From Chitinophagaceae bacterium (GTDB lineage: Bacteria; Bacteroidota; Bacteroidia; Chitinophagales; Chitinophagaceae): a stretch of 15,368 bases of DNA. The stretch covers positions 18,858 to 34,225 of the forward strand of contig DMPB01000212.1 of NCBI GenBank assembly GCA_003456175.1, read 5' to 3'. The position numbers and the translations under genes are program-made. Below, in pieces: positions 1 to 6,938 of the stretch (positions are counted from its first letter, which is position 1; the number at the start of each line of letters is the position of its first letter). The notes under the pieces were generated by a model. That model worked only from the letters and a program-made list of their open reading frames with translations. It did no database searches and had not been told where the DNA came from.

Positions 1-79
1 TGGTATCAACGAAAAAGATCGTTCTTCAAGCACTACAGCCTCTCATTAATTCTTTTTTCAACTTTTAAAAGTTCGGCCT
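1..79. other. Upstream flank of gatA, possibly the end of a preceding gene
   Basis: No gene can be named here. In the same frame as gatA, the stretch from base 2 is open until a TAA at 47-49 and would encode a short polar tail ending STTASH. Another frame is open to a TAA at 66-68. Either could be the last codons of an upstream gene cut by the window edge, and the sequence does not decide between them. Bases 50-59 are T-rich, and a perfect palindrome follows at 60-73. Confidence 0.3.
60..73. promoter_or_regulatory. Perfect 14-bp palindrome AACTTTTAAAAGTT before gatA
   Basis: AACTTTTAAAAGTT is identical to its own reverse complement. It ends 6 bases before the TTG start chosen for gatA. A dimeric regulator could bind here, but AT-rich palindromes also arise by chance and no known operator was recognised. 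No TAnnTTTG box with a correct TA is visible before gatA; the nearest TTTG is at 79-82. Confidence 0.3.
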
Positions 80-1528
80 TTGCGAAGTATTACTTCTATC
101 AAAGACTATCATATTGCATTACAAAACGGCCATACCACATGCGTAGCGGCCGTTTCGCATTTTATAGCTGCTATTCAAGAGAAAGCACATTTAAACGCAT
201 TTATTGAAGTATTCGAACACGATGCTTTAGCACAAGCTGCTACACTCGATGCACATATTGCAGATGGGAAACCGTTACTGCCGCTGCACGGGGTGGTAGT
301 TGGTATTAAGGATGTTATTTGTTACAAAGGGCATCGGGTAACTGCTGCATCTAAAATGTTGGCAGGCTTTGAGAGCGTGTATTCAGCTACAGCGGTAGAA
401 CGCTTAATTGCAGCAGGTGCTATTATTATTGGCCGTCAGAACTGCGACGAATTTGCGATGGGTAGTAGTAGTGAACACTCTGCTTATGGTAAAGTATTAA
501 ACGCTGCCGACGAAGCCAGAGTGCCTGGCGGAAGTAGCGGTGGTAGCGCCGTAGCGGTACAAGCTAACTTGTGTATGGTAAGCTTAGGCAGCGATACAGG
601 AGGTAGTGTTCGGCAGCCAGCCGACTTCTGTGGTATTGTTGGCGTAAAACCTAGTTATGGTCGTGTATCGCGTTATGGATTGATTGCTTATGCTAGCAGT
701 TTCGATCAAATTGGTGTATTTGCACATTATATCAACGATGCGGCATTGGTGTTGGCTACCATAGCAGGCCCCGATGGAAAAGATAGTACCGCCTTGCAAA
801 CCCATTTACCGCAAGGTATACATCATACAACGCCGCACCGCCCTATGCGGTTGGCTTATTTGAAAGAAGCATTAGAGCATGAGGGCTTAGATCGTAACAT
901 TAAAGCGGCTTTTGAGCAATTATTTCAGCAATTAAAAGCTGCAGGACATACTGTAACAGCGGTTGATTTTCCTTTGCTTACGCAAATGGTGCCTACGTAT
1001 TATGTGCTTACAACAGCTGAGGCAAGTAGTAATTTAAGTCGTTACGATGGAGTGAAGTTTGGCTTTGCAGCAAATGAGGTTACGCAACTGAACGATTTAT
1101 ACATACAATCGCGGACGGCAGGTTTTGGCAAAGAGGTGAAGCGCCGTATTATGCTGGGCAATTTTGTATTAAGTTCTGGCTATTACGATGCCTATTTTTC
1201 TAAGGCACAACAAGTAAGGCGTTTATTACAACAACAAACTCGCAACATATTAGCGTCGTATGATGCTATTATTAGTCCTACTGTGCCTGGCCCAGCTTGG
1301 CGGTTTGGTGAAAAAAGTACCAACCCAACGGCCATGTTCTTGGCCGATATTTTTACGGTGCACGCAAATCTAGTAGGAGCCCCTGCAATGTCTATCCCAG
1401 CTTTTCAGCATGATTTTGGCATGCCATTTGGTATACAAGTGTTGTCGAGCGAAGGTGCAGAGGCAACCATGTTTGAAGTAGCTCATGAGCTAGCAAGATT
1501 GGTAAAGCCTGGGTTAAGTATTAACTAG
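80..1528 (+). CDS. gatA: Asp-tRNA(Asn)/Glu-tRNA(Gln) amidotransferase subunit A
   Basis: GatA is the glutamine amidase of the cytosolic GatCAB complex. It releases ammonia that GatB uses to convert misacylated Glu-tRNA(Gln) or Asp-tRNA(Asn) to the correct amide. The amidase-signature family is clear. The Lys-Ser-Ser triad is K77 (GVVVGIKDVI), S152 in GGSSGGS and nucleophile S176 in SDTGGSVRQP. The length, 482 aa, is normal. The chosen start is TTG at 80, because no ATG or GTG lies between the in-frame stop at 47-49 and the conserved N-terminus (SIKDYH). A start a few codons later at ATT 89 would also fit the family but would be rare. gatB and gatC are not in the window, and Bacteroidota often scatter these genes. 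Residues 242-246 (HLPQG region) are encoded by a copy of the dispersed 13-mer (804-816). They fall in a loop that I believe is variable in the family. Confidence 0.96.
   Translation: MRSITSIKDYHIALQNGHTTCVAAVSHFIAAIQEKAHLNAFIEVFEHDALAQAATLDAHIADGKPLLPLHGVVVGIKDVICYKGHRVTAASKMLAGFESVYSATAVERLIAAGAIIIGRQNCDEFAMGSSSEHSAYGKVLNAADEARVPGGSSGGSAVAVQANLCMVSLGSDTGGSVRQPADFCGIVGVKPSYGRVSRYGLIAYASSFDQIGVFAHYINDAALVLATIAGPDGKDSTALQTHLPQGIHHTTPHRPMRLAYLKEALEHEGLDRNIKAAFEQLFQQLKAAGHTVTAVDFPLLTQMVPTYYVLTTAEASSNLSRYDGVKFGFAANEVTQLNDLYIQSRTAGFGKEVKRRIMLGNFVLSSGYYDAYFSKAQQVRRLLQQQTRNILASYDAIISPTVPGPAWRFGEKSTNPTAMFLADIFTVHANLVGAPAMSIPAFQHDFGMPFGIQVLSSEGAEATMFEVAHELARLVKPGLSIN
804..816 (+). repeat. Dispersed 13-mer copy inside gatA (ATTTACCGCAAGG)
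   Basis: This is identical over 13 bases to the intergenic copy at 4657-4669, and over 15 with flanks (cATTTACCGCAAGGt). In gatA it reads as codons for H-L-P-Q-G, just before the stretch IHHTTPHRP. It is one of two exact copies found inside coding sequence. Confidence 0.6.
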
Positions 1529-1597
1529 TTGATTATCAGTGAGTTACGAGGTTTAAATACTGCATCCTTCCATTGAATCGCACTATAAAACGAACAA

Positions 1598-2707
1598 ATG
1601 AAAGGAGTATTAACAACAAAAATTACGACTTGGGTAAGCGCTACAAGCCGTATTTTTTCGGGTGTAGTACTATTAGTATTACTTTTTGTAAGCTTGGTTT
1701 CTTTTAAACATCCTAAGAAAAATGTTAAAAAGAGCCAAACAATGATAGCTGTAACTGACACTACCGATGCTGCCGATAAGCAATTCCCAAGCTTATTTAA
1801 TGCGAGCAATTACGATCCATCAAAGCCTTATATGGCGCAGCTCAATCCGAAAGCGGTACCTTTTGTTCAAGCATATATCGAAAAAAACAGACGTATGCTA
1901 GAGCAAATGAAAGAATGGGGAAAGCCCTATTTTGATTTGTATGATCGGGTGTTGCGTGATAATGACTTGCCAGTAGAACTGAAATATTTAAGCGTTATCG
2001 AAAGCCATTTGCGTAGCGGACTTACAAGTTATGCTGGTGCTGTTGGCCCTTGGCAAATGATGCCAGAAGAAGCCCGCCGTTGGGGATTAAAAGTGAACAG
2101 TAAGGTAGATGAACGCAAAGATTTTGTGAAGAGTACAGCTGCTGCAGCCCAGCTCTTGAAAGCATTATACGCCGATTTTGGTGATTGGTTATTGGTAATT
2201 GCTGCTTACAACGCAGGCCCTAATCGTGTAAAAAGTGCCATTAAAAAAAGTGGCTCAACTGATTTTTGGGTGCTGCAAGCTTACTTACCTAACGAAACAC
2301 GCAACCACGTTAAGAAATTTATTGGCACACATTATTTGATGGAAGGCGGTGCCGGATGGACTACCATGACCGCCGCTGAAACCAATATGCACAAAGCGAA
2401 TGTTGCAGGTATTTTGCAGCAGCCTATGCTTACCAATGCAGCGTTAGCACAAACAGCTGTGGTAGCAGTTAAAGGTCGTTTTAAAGCATCGGTGATAGCG
2501 AAAACCCTAGGTATGAGCTTAAGTGAATTTCAACAATACAATCCAGGTTTTGAGCAATTATTGGCACAAGGTAAGCCTTATCAACTCAGATTACCCGAAG
2601 GTAAAATGAGCCTTTTTCAACAAAAACGTAGTGATATATTGCAAGAAAGTGTTCAAGTAATGCTAGCTGCACAGCCTAACATTGCTACATCTGCTAACAA
2701 AATGTAA
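1598..2707 (+). CDS. Membrane-anchored lytic transglycosylase, MltD-like (SLT/GH23 domain)
   Basis: This protein probably cleaves the MurNAc-GlcNAc bond of peptidoglycan with formation of 1,6-anhydro ends, outside the cytoplasmic membrane. Residues 17-36 form a single hydrophobic segment followed by a Lys-rich stretch, so it is a signal anchor or an uncleaved signal peptide. The SLT domain spans about 110-250. It has the catalytic Glu135 in LSVIESHLRSG, the GAVGPWQMM motif (147-155) and AAYNAGPNRV (202-211), all in the expected order. Residues 291-335 (VIAKTLGMSLSEFQQYNPGF and following) look like one LysM-type carbohydrate-binding repeat, as in MltD. The 369 aa length suits a single-LysM form. 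The start ATG at 1598 is 69 bp after gatA, and no good promoter word is visible in that gap, so read-through from gatA is possible. An intrinsic terminator follows. Function is inferred from family motifs. Confidence 0.93.
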   Translation: MKGVLTTKITTWVSATSRIFSGVVLLVLLFVSLVSFKHPKKNVKKSQTMIAVTDTTDAADKQFPSLFNASNYDPSKPYMAQLNPKAVPFVQAYIEKNRRMLEQMKEWGKPYFDLYDRVLRDNDLPVELKYLSVIESHLRSGLTSYAGAVGPWQMMPEEARRWGLKVNSKVDERKDFVKSTAAAAQLLKALYADFGDWLLVIAAYNAGPNRVKSAIKKSGSTDFWVLQAYLPNETRNHVKKFIGTHYLMEGGAGWTTMTAAETNMHKANVAGILQQPMLTNAALAQTAVVAVKGRFKASVIAKTLGMSLSEFQQYNPGFEQLLAQGKPYQLRLPEGKMSLFQQKRSDILQESVQVMLAAQPNIATSANKM

Positions 2708-2733
2708 CCGCCGTTGCTAATCAACATACCATC

Positions 2734-2758
2734 AACCAAGCACTTGCTTGGTTTTTTT
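2734..2758 (+). terminator. Rho-independent terminator of the transglycosylase gene
   Basis: The sequence AACCAAGC-ACTT-GCTTGGTT gives a perfect 8-bp stem with a 4-base loop, followed directly by a run of T (2752-2758). It begins 26 bases after the stop codon at 2705-2707. This is the clearest intrinsic terminator in the window. Confidence 0.9.
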
Positions 2759-2768
2759 GTGCGTGTAC

Positions 2769-2811
2769 ATTTACCGTAAGGTATTATCAGAAAATATGCC
2801 TTACGGTAAAT
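2769..2811. repeat. Inverted pair of the dispersed 13-mer (ATTTACCGTAAGG / CCTTACGGTAAAT)
   Basis: Two exact copies of the 13-mer face each other at 2769-2781 and 2799-2811, with a 17-base loop. They form a perfect 13-bp stem at the convergent junction between the transglycosylase and the minus-strand membrane protein. The right arm overlaps the minus-strand gene: its last codons TTA CCG TAA (Leu-Pro-stop) lie in the repeat. There is no T-tract on the minus-strand side immediately after the stem, so a terminator role for the minus gene is possible but not shown. Confidence 0.85.
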
Positions 2812-3571
2812 AGGGGACTTTTTTTACGATAGAAGCAATATATGGATATGTTAAGCCTCCACTATCAATAATAATGATTACACTATCTCTCAGTTGTGGT
2901 GTTGTATAAGAAAAACTGAATTTTCTAACTTCTGTTTTGTGCGTAGGCGTAGCAATAACATATCGAGTTTTATGGCTGCCTTTATAGCTCGTGATAACTT
3001 CTGAAATGGTTCCGATTTGAGTGCTTTTACTTGTTGTTGATTGAAAGGTTTTTATTGCCAGTATATTAAAACATACTAGTGCACCTATTAAAAACGGAAA
3101 TACAATAAAATCTTGAGTTTTCTTAGATGTGCTTAGTTCGAGGAGGTAAAACTTGTTATATGTGTAAGCCGTTATAATGCCTGTTAATACACAAATACAA
3201 CCTACTTCCCAAGCAAATGCCTTAACATGCCATAGGCTGTACATGTATTTATCCCAATACCCGAATGTAAATACGTTACCTGCAAGTGTTATTACAGAAA
3301 GCGAATTAGTAAGCCATTTTTCTTGTTGAGAACTAATTTTTTTCCAATAGAAAATCTTGCCTTGTTCTAACCTTTTATCGAATTGTTTATTATAATGGGC
3401 TTCTAGGAAAATTTGTAGTAGGTAACAGCTTGTGAGTATAAGCAGGACGGCTATTATGAATAGAGGGAGGTTTATCCATCGATTATTTACATCCCATATA
3501 AGTGCTATGATACCAAATCCTAATACTATTGGTACACATATTAATAGCCATATCTTTCTTGTAGTTTTCAT
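2801..3571 (-). CDS. Unrecognised multi-spanning membrane protein with C-terminal beta-rich domain
   Basis: I do not recognise this 256 aa protein. Hydrophobic segments lie near residues 7-26, 33-57, 88-106, 113-137 and 154-173, separated by a charged loop at about 60-85 (KQFDKRLEQGKIFYWKK). After the last segment, residues 175-256 alternate polar and hydrophobic residues in a beta-like pattern (GTISEVI, RYVIATP, TEVRKFSF, DSVIIIIDSGG). This is loosely like the small extramembrane domain of DUF3592-type proteins, but that is only a resemblance. Four 60-base lines sampled by eye average about 35% G+C, lower than gatA. The gene lies 29 bp downstream of dusB on the same strand, so co-transcription is likely. 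Its stop codon comes from a repeat copy. The gene is probably real because the frame is long and has ordered membrane segments. Confidence 0.75.
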   Translation of the reverse strand: MKTTRKIWLLICVPIVLGFGIIALIWDVNNRWINLPLFIIAVLLILTSCYLLQIFLEAHYNKQFDKRLEQGKIFYWKKISSQQEKWLTNSLSVITLAGNVFTFGYWDKYMYSLWHVKAFAWEVGCICVLTGIITAYTYNKFYLLELSTSKKTQDFIVFPFLIGALVCFNILAIKTFQSTTSKSTQIGTISEVITSYKGSHKTRYVIATPTHKTEVRKFSFSYTTPQLRDSVIIIIDSGGLTYPYIASIVKKVPYLP

Positions 3572-3600
3572 GTACTCCGATAATTAAAGTATGGAGTCAT

Positions 3601-4641
3601 TTACCAAGCACATTCGCTGGTAGCGTTGCCTACAAAAGGAGGGATGCCACGTTCGGCAACGAACCCATCGTAACGTACAATTAACTCTTGTAACAAGGCT
3701 TCTATGGCTGCTACTTCGCGGAGGTTCACTAATTGGTTACGAAATTCTTTGATGTGCGGAAACCCTTTTAGGTAGTTGGTATAGTGCCTACGCATTTCTA
3801 AAATGCCCACTACTTCACCCTTCCAACGGATGCTTTCGTGCAGGTGCTGCAATATGGTAGCTACACGTTGCTGTACCGAAGGTGGTGAAGGTACTTCGCC
3901 GGTAGTGAGGTAGTGTTTGATTTCGTTGAAAATGAATGGGTAACCAATAGCGGCTCGGCCAATCATTACACCATCTACACCGTATCGGTTTTTATATTCT
4001 TTGGCTTTTTGTGGGCTATCTATATCGCCATTCCCAAAAATTGGGATTTGTATGCGAGGGTTGTTTTTAACGCTGGCAATGAGCGTCCAGTCGGCTTCGC
4101 CTTTATACATTTGGCAACGGGTACGGCCGTGTATACTTAATGCTTTAATGCCAACATCTTGCAGGCGTTCGGCCACTTCTTCAATATTTTTTGTGGCATC
4201 ATCCCAACCGAGGCGTGTTTTAACGGTAACGGGCTTATCGGTACTGTTCACAACTGCTTTGGTAAGTCGTACCATTAGGTCGATATCTTTCAGTACACCA
4301 GCGCCAGCACCTTTGGTTACTACTTTTTTAACGGGGCATCCAAAATTAATATCAACAATATCGGGGTTAACGGTGCTTACAATTTTTCCGCTAAGTGCCA
4401 TAGCTTCTTCATCGCCTCCAAAGATTTGAATACCAATGGGGCGTTCACTTTCGTAAATGTCGAGCTTCTGCCGGCTTTTAATAGCGTTGCGGATAAGTCC
4501 TTCGCTGCTAATAAACTCGGTAAACATTAGATCGGCACCATGTGTTTTGCATACTGCACGAAATGGCGGATCACTTACATCTTCCATGGGAGCAAGTAAT
4601 AGCGGGAAATCTGGTAATTGAACCGTGCCTATTTGTACCAT
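3601..4641 (-). CDS. dusB: tRNA-dihydrouridine synthase (DusB type)
   Basis: This is an FMN-dependent, NADPH-using enzyme that reduces specific uridines of tRNA D-loops to dihydrouridine in the cytosol. The 346 aa TIM-barrel protein opens with the typical LLAPMEDVSDPPFR (residues 15-28). It has the catalytic Cys102 in NFGCPVKKV, then VKTRLGWDD, the SIHGRTR phosphate/RNA-side motif and the FMN-phosphate motifs FGNGDI and GVMIGRAAIGYPFIF. The C-terminal helical tRNA-binding domain has the family motif HYTNYLKG. Length and motifs match DusB/Nifr3 proteins. It is divergent from the CPBP protease gene. Its leader contains a dispersed 13-mer copy 16-28 bases upstream of the ATG. TAAGTCTG, also in the leader, is one mismatch away from the TAnnTTTG box, so the promoter is uncertain. 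The minus-strand membrane protein follows 29 bp downstream. Confidence 0.95.
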   Translation of the reverse strand: MVQIGTVQLPDFPLLLAPMEDVSDPPFRAVCKTHGADLMFTEFISSEGLIRNAIKSRQKLDIYESERPIGIQIFGGDEEAMALSGKIVSTVNPDIVDINFGCPVKKVVTKGAGAGVLKDIDLMVRLTKAVVNSTDKPVTVKTRLGWDDATKNIEEVAERLQDVGIKALSIHGRTRCQMYKGEADWTLIASVKNNPRIQIPIFGNGDIDSPQKAKEYKNRYGVDGVMIGRAAIGYPFIFNEIKHYLTTGEVPSPPSVQQRVATILQHLHESIRWKGEVVGILEMRRHYTNYLKGFPHIKEFRNQLVNLREVAAIEALLQELIVRYDGFVAERGIPPFVGNATSECAW

Positions 4642-4656
4642 AATGTGCAGACTTAC

Positions 4657-4669
4657 ATTTACCGCAAGG
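4657..4669 (+). repeat. Dispersed 13-mer copy in the dusB/CPBP divergent spacer (ATTTACCGCAAGG)
   Basis: This is an exact 13-base match to the copy inside gatA, with T-to-C at position 10 of the commonest form. It lies 16 bases upstream of the dusB start codon on the opposite strand and 81 bases upstream of the CPBP start. It is a single copy with no inverted partner. Confidence 0.75.
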
Positions 4670-4750
4670 TGAGTATTATTGAACTTCTGTAAAATAACTT
4701 ACTTCGCAGCCAAATTAAAGTGCAAATTTACAGGGTTACAAGTTTGTATT

Positions 4751-5683
4751 ATGCAGCAACGCCATTCATTACATCCGGCATTACAGTGGGTGCTTTTAGT
4801 AGCAGCATGGGGAGGTAGTTTTTTATTGGGTAGTTTATTGATGTTAGTACTCTGGCCCATACTTACGGGAACAAGTATTATAAGCATGCGTTCTAACATG
4901 TTAGACCCTGCCTATGCCGATGCCGTGCGTTGGTTGAATGTGTTATCTACCATTGTTATTTTTATTGTGCCTGCACTTGTATATGCGAAAGTGGTGCGTA
5001 GCCAACAACCACTCAAACAATTACGTATTAATGGTAACTTGAATGTAAGGCAGGTGGCTCTAACAGCTTTAATTATGGGTGCTGCTTTAATGCTAAGCGG
5101 TTGGCTGGCCGAGGTGAATAAAGCTATACCTGTTGGTGAAGCACTTACCAAAGTGTTTCAATCGTTAGAAGATACCTATACAAGCCAGATTTTATTAATG
5201 GCTAACATGCAATCGTTGCAAGATTTTTTGATTGCTCTGGTTGTAATTGCCATAGCACCTGCCGTGGTAGAAGAACTATTTTTTAGAGGGGCCTTACAAA
5301 CGGCAACACAGCAATGGTTAAAACATCCGCTATCGGCGATACTCATTACTTCGTTTATGTTTAGTGTGATACACTTTTCGTGGTATGGTTTTTTGCCGCG
5401 TATGGCGTTGGGTATGGTACTAGGGTATATTTTTTATTACAGTCAAAACATTTGGTTACCCATCATTGGTCACTTCATTAACAATGCGTTGGCACTTACC
5501 CAACTGTATCTTTTGAGTAGTAAAGGTCAGTTAAGCAAGGCCGCCCTACAAGCCGAAATCAACACCACCATGCCTTTATGGATGGGGCTTATTGGCTTGT
5601 TTTTAGTAATTGTACTCCTACTGCAATTTCGTAAAGAAAGCTTGCTGCAATATGCACACCGAACCGATGATGATGATGTGTAA
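4751..5683 (+). CDS. CPBP-family intramembrane metalloprotease (CAAX protease / Abi family)
   Basis: This is a polytopic membrane protein of the CPBP/Rce1 superfamily, whose members are glutamate-dependent intramembrane proteases; the substrate cannot be told from sequence. Counting from the start used here (310 aa), motif 1 is E174-E175-x3-R179 (VEELFFRGALQ). Motif 2 is H208 in FSVIHFS, and motif 3 is H241-x3-N245 in GHFINNALAL. All active-site positions are therefore kept. About eight hydrophobic segments are visible, and the C-terminus is a cytosolic-looking acidic tail (TDDDDV). The ATG at 4751 is preferred to the in-frame ATG at 4679, because the extra 24 residues (KITYFAAKLKCKF...) are not protease-like. 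A partial -7 word (CAAGTTTG) ends only 4 bases before 4751, which would make the mRNA nearly leaderless. The gene converges on the GNAT-like gene. Confidence 0.88.
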   Translation: MQQRHSLHPALQWVLLVAAWGGSFLLGSLLMLVLWPILTGTSIISMRSNMLDPAYADAVRWLNVLSTIVIFIVPALVYAKVVRSQQPLKQLRINGNLNVRQVALTALIMGAALMLSGWLAEVNKAIPVGEALTKVFQSLEDTYTSQILLMANMQSLQDFLIALVVIAIAPAVVEELFFRGALQTATQQWLKHPLSAILITSFMFSVIHFSWYGFLPRMALGMVLGYIFYYSQNIWLPIIGHFINNALALTQLYLLSSKGQLSKAALQAEINTTMPLWMGLIGLFLVIVLLLQFRKESLLQYAHRTDDDDV

Positions 5684-5703
5684 TACAGCAGGCATTTGTA
5701 CAC

Positions 5704-5720
5704 TTTACCTTACGGTAAAT
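5704..5720. repeat. Dispersed 13-mer copy forming a small hairpin between convergent genes
   Basis: CCTTACGGTAAAT at 5708-5720 is an exact minus-strand copy of the 13-mer. With four extra bases on the left it gives TTTACC-TTAC-GGTAAA (5704-5719), a perfect 6-bp stem with a 4-base loop. It lies in the 47-bp gap between the CPBP stop (5681-5683) and the end of the GNAT-like gene (5731). It could act as a weak bidirectional terminator. No other terminator is visible for either gene here. Confidence 0.7.
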
Positions 5721-5730
5721 GTTTTCTTGC

Positions 5731-6906
5731 TTATTTATACTCCATGATTGGATGGCGTTCGAAGGGATGCTTTTGTTCATCAAAAATATAACGATAGGTT
5801 ACCATGCGTCGGCTTTGCTTGCCTCCCAAGTTTTTATAGATATTATGCATTTTTGGGTTCCAATCTGCCGCCCAGCCCATTTCGTAATCTGTATATCGGC
5901 CATTGCCTTGAATTATGAAGGCCGCTTCTTGAATTAAGAAACTATCAACGCCCAGGGCTTGAAATTTAGGTACTACGCCAAATGCTAATCCGGTAGCAAT
6001 TTTGCAAGTACCCGTATACTTCATGTACAATAAATGCAGCTTTTGTAACAAGCCCATTTTGCCATTGAAATGCTTGAAATATTGGTTGATATCAGGTATG
6101 TTAATAAACATGGCAATAGGATCTTCTTTGTAATAGGCGAACCATACCAGGGTTTCATCCATAATAGGTTTCATTTTGCCAAAGAGCTTCATTACCTGGT
6201 CGGGTGTAATTTCTTTACCCTCGCCATGTTGTGCCCACGCTGCGTTGTATACTGTTGCAAAATCATGTGCATGTTTTGCCAGATTTTTAAGCGAAATATG
6301 CTTGGCTGAATATTCGGGTTTAGCTGCAAATTTTGCATGGCGTTCTTGAAAGCGAGGTGGTAAAGGCTCGCTCATTATCATGCGAAAAAAATATTGATTG
6401 TAGTAGTTTTTAAAACCGTAGGTTTCAAACAAATGTTGGTAATAAGGCGGGTTGTAGCTCATGCCATATACGGGTTCACGGTCAAAACCCTCTACCATTA
6501 AGCCCCAGTTTTTATCGCGGTCGCCAAAGTTAATGTTGCCATCCATGGCCTCCATGCCTTCGGCAACTAGCCAAGCCTTAGCTGTATCGAGTAATTGATT
6601 AGCAGCCGCCTGGTTATTAATACAATCGAAATAGCCCACACCACCTACTGGATAATCGGTGCCTTTGTTAATGTATTTACTATTGGTGAATGCTGCTACC
6701 CGACCAATGTATTGGCCTTGATTGTTTTTGAGCAACCAACGCTTGGCAGTACCATATTTGAAGAGTTTGTTTTTTGCAGGGTCAAACACATCGTTCACTT
6801 CATTATCGAGTGGACGAATATAATATGGGTTGCCTCGGTGCACCATTACATTCACCTCTAGAAAAGCTTTGGCGGTAGCGGGTGTATTTACTTCAACAAT
6901 ATGCAT
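5731..6906 (-). CDS. GNAT-fold acyltransferase-like protein, function unassigned
   Basis: This 391 aa soluble protein resembles a large family common in Bacteroidota and Proteobacteria, usually annotated only as hypothetical or GNAT-like. Visible family marks are HRGNPYYIRPLDNEVNDVFDP near residues 24-44 and KYGTAKRWLLKNNQGQYIGRVAAF, which looks like a GNAT beta strand. A central GNINFGDRDKNWGLMVEGFD block is followed by YNPPYYQHLFETYGFKNYY. A second GNAT-like half covers about 200-370, with FQALGVDSFLIQEAAFII taking the place of the acyl-CoA-binding segment. So it is probably a tandem GNAT protein. Acyl-CoA binding is inferred and the substrate is unknown. It starts 32 bp downstream of cysS on the same strand, so the two are probably co-transcribed. 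It ends 10 bases from the repeat hairpin that separates it from the CPBP gene. Confidence 0.75.
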   Translation of the reverse strand: MHIVEVNTPATAKAFLEVNVMVHRGNPYYIRPLDNEVNDVFDPAKNKLFKYGTAKRWLLKNNQGQYIGRVAAFTNSKYINKGTDYPVGGVGYFDCINNQAAANQLLDTAKAWLVAEGMEAMDGNINFGDRDKNWGLMVEGFDREPVYGMSYNPPYYQHLFETYGFKNYYNQYFFRMIMSEPLPPRFQERHAKFAAKPEYSAKHISLKNLAKHAHDFATVYNAAWAQHGEGKEITPDQVMKLFGKMKPIMDETLVWFAYYKEDPIAMFINIPDINQYFKHFNGKMGLLQKLHLLYMKYTGTCKIATGLAFGVVPKFQALGVDSFLIQEAAFIIQGNGRYTDYEMGWAADWNPKMHNIYKNLGGKQSRRMVTYRYIFDEQKHPFERHPIMEYK

Positions 6907-6938
6907 GGTTGTAGTAGTTCTAATGATTTCGTAACATA

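Noticed and set aside
3913..4429. Open plus-strand frames across dusB (up to 142 codons)
   Set aside because: They lie wholly inside dusB on the opposite strand, have no recognisable protein features, and arise from the codon pattern of the real gene.
4679..4750. Longer N-terminus for the CPBP protease from ATG 4679
   Set aside because: The extra 24 residues do not look like a membrane segment or family start, and a promoter-like TTTG lies just before the ATG at 4751.
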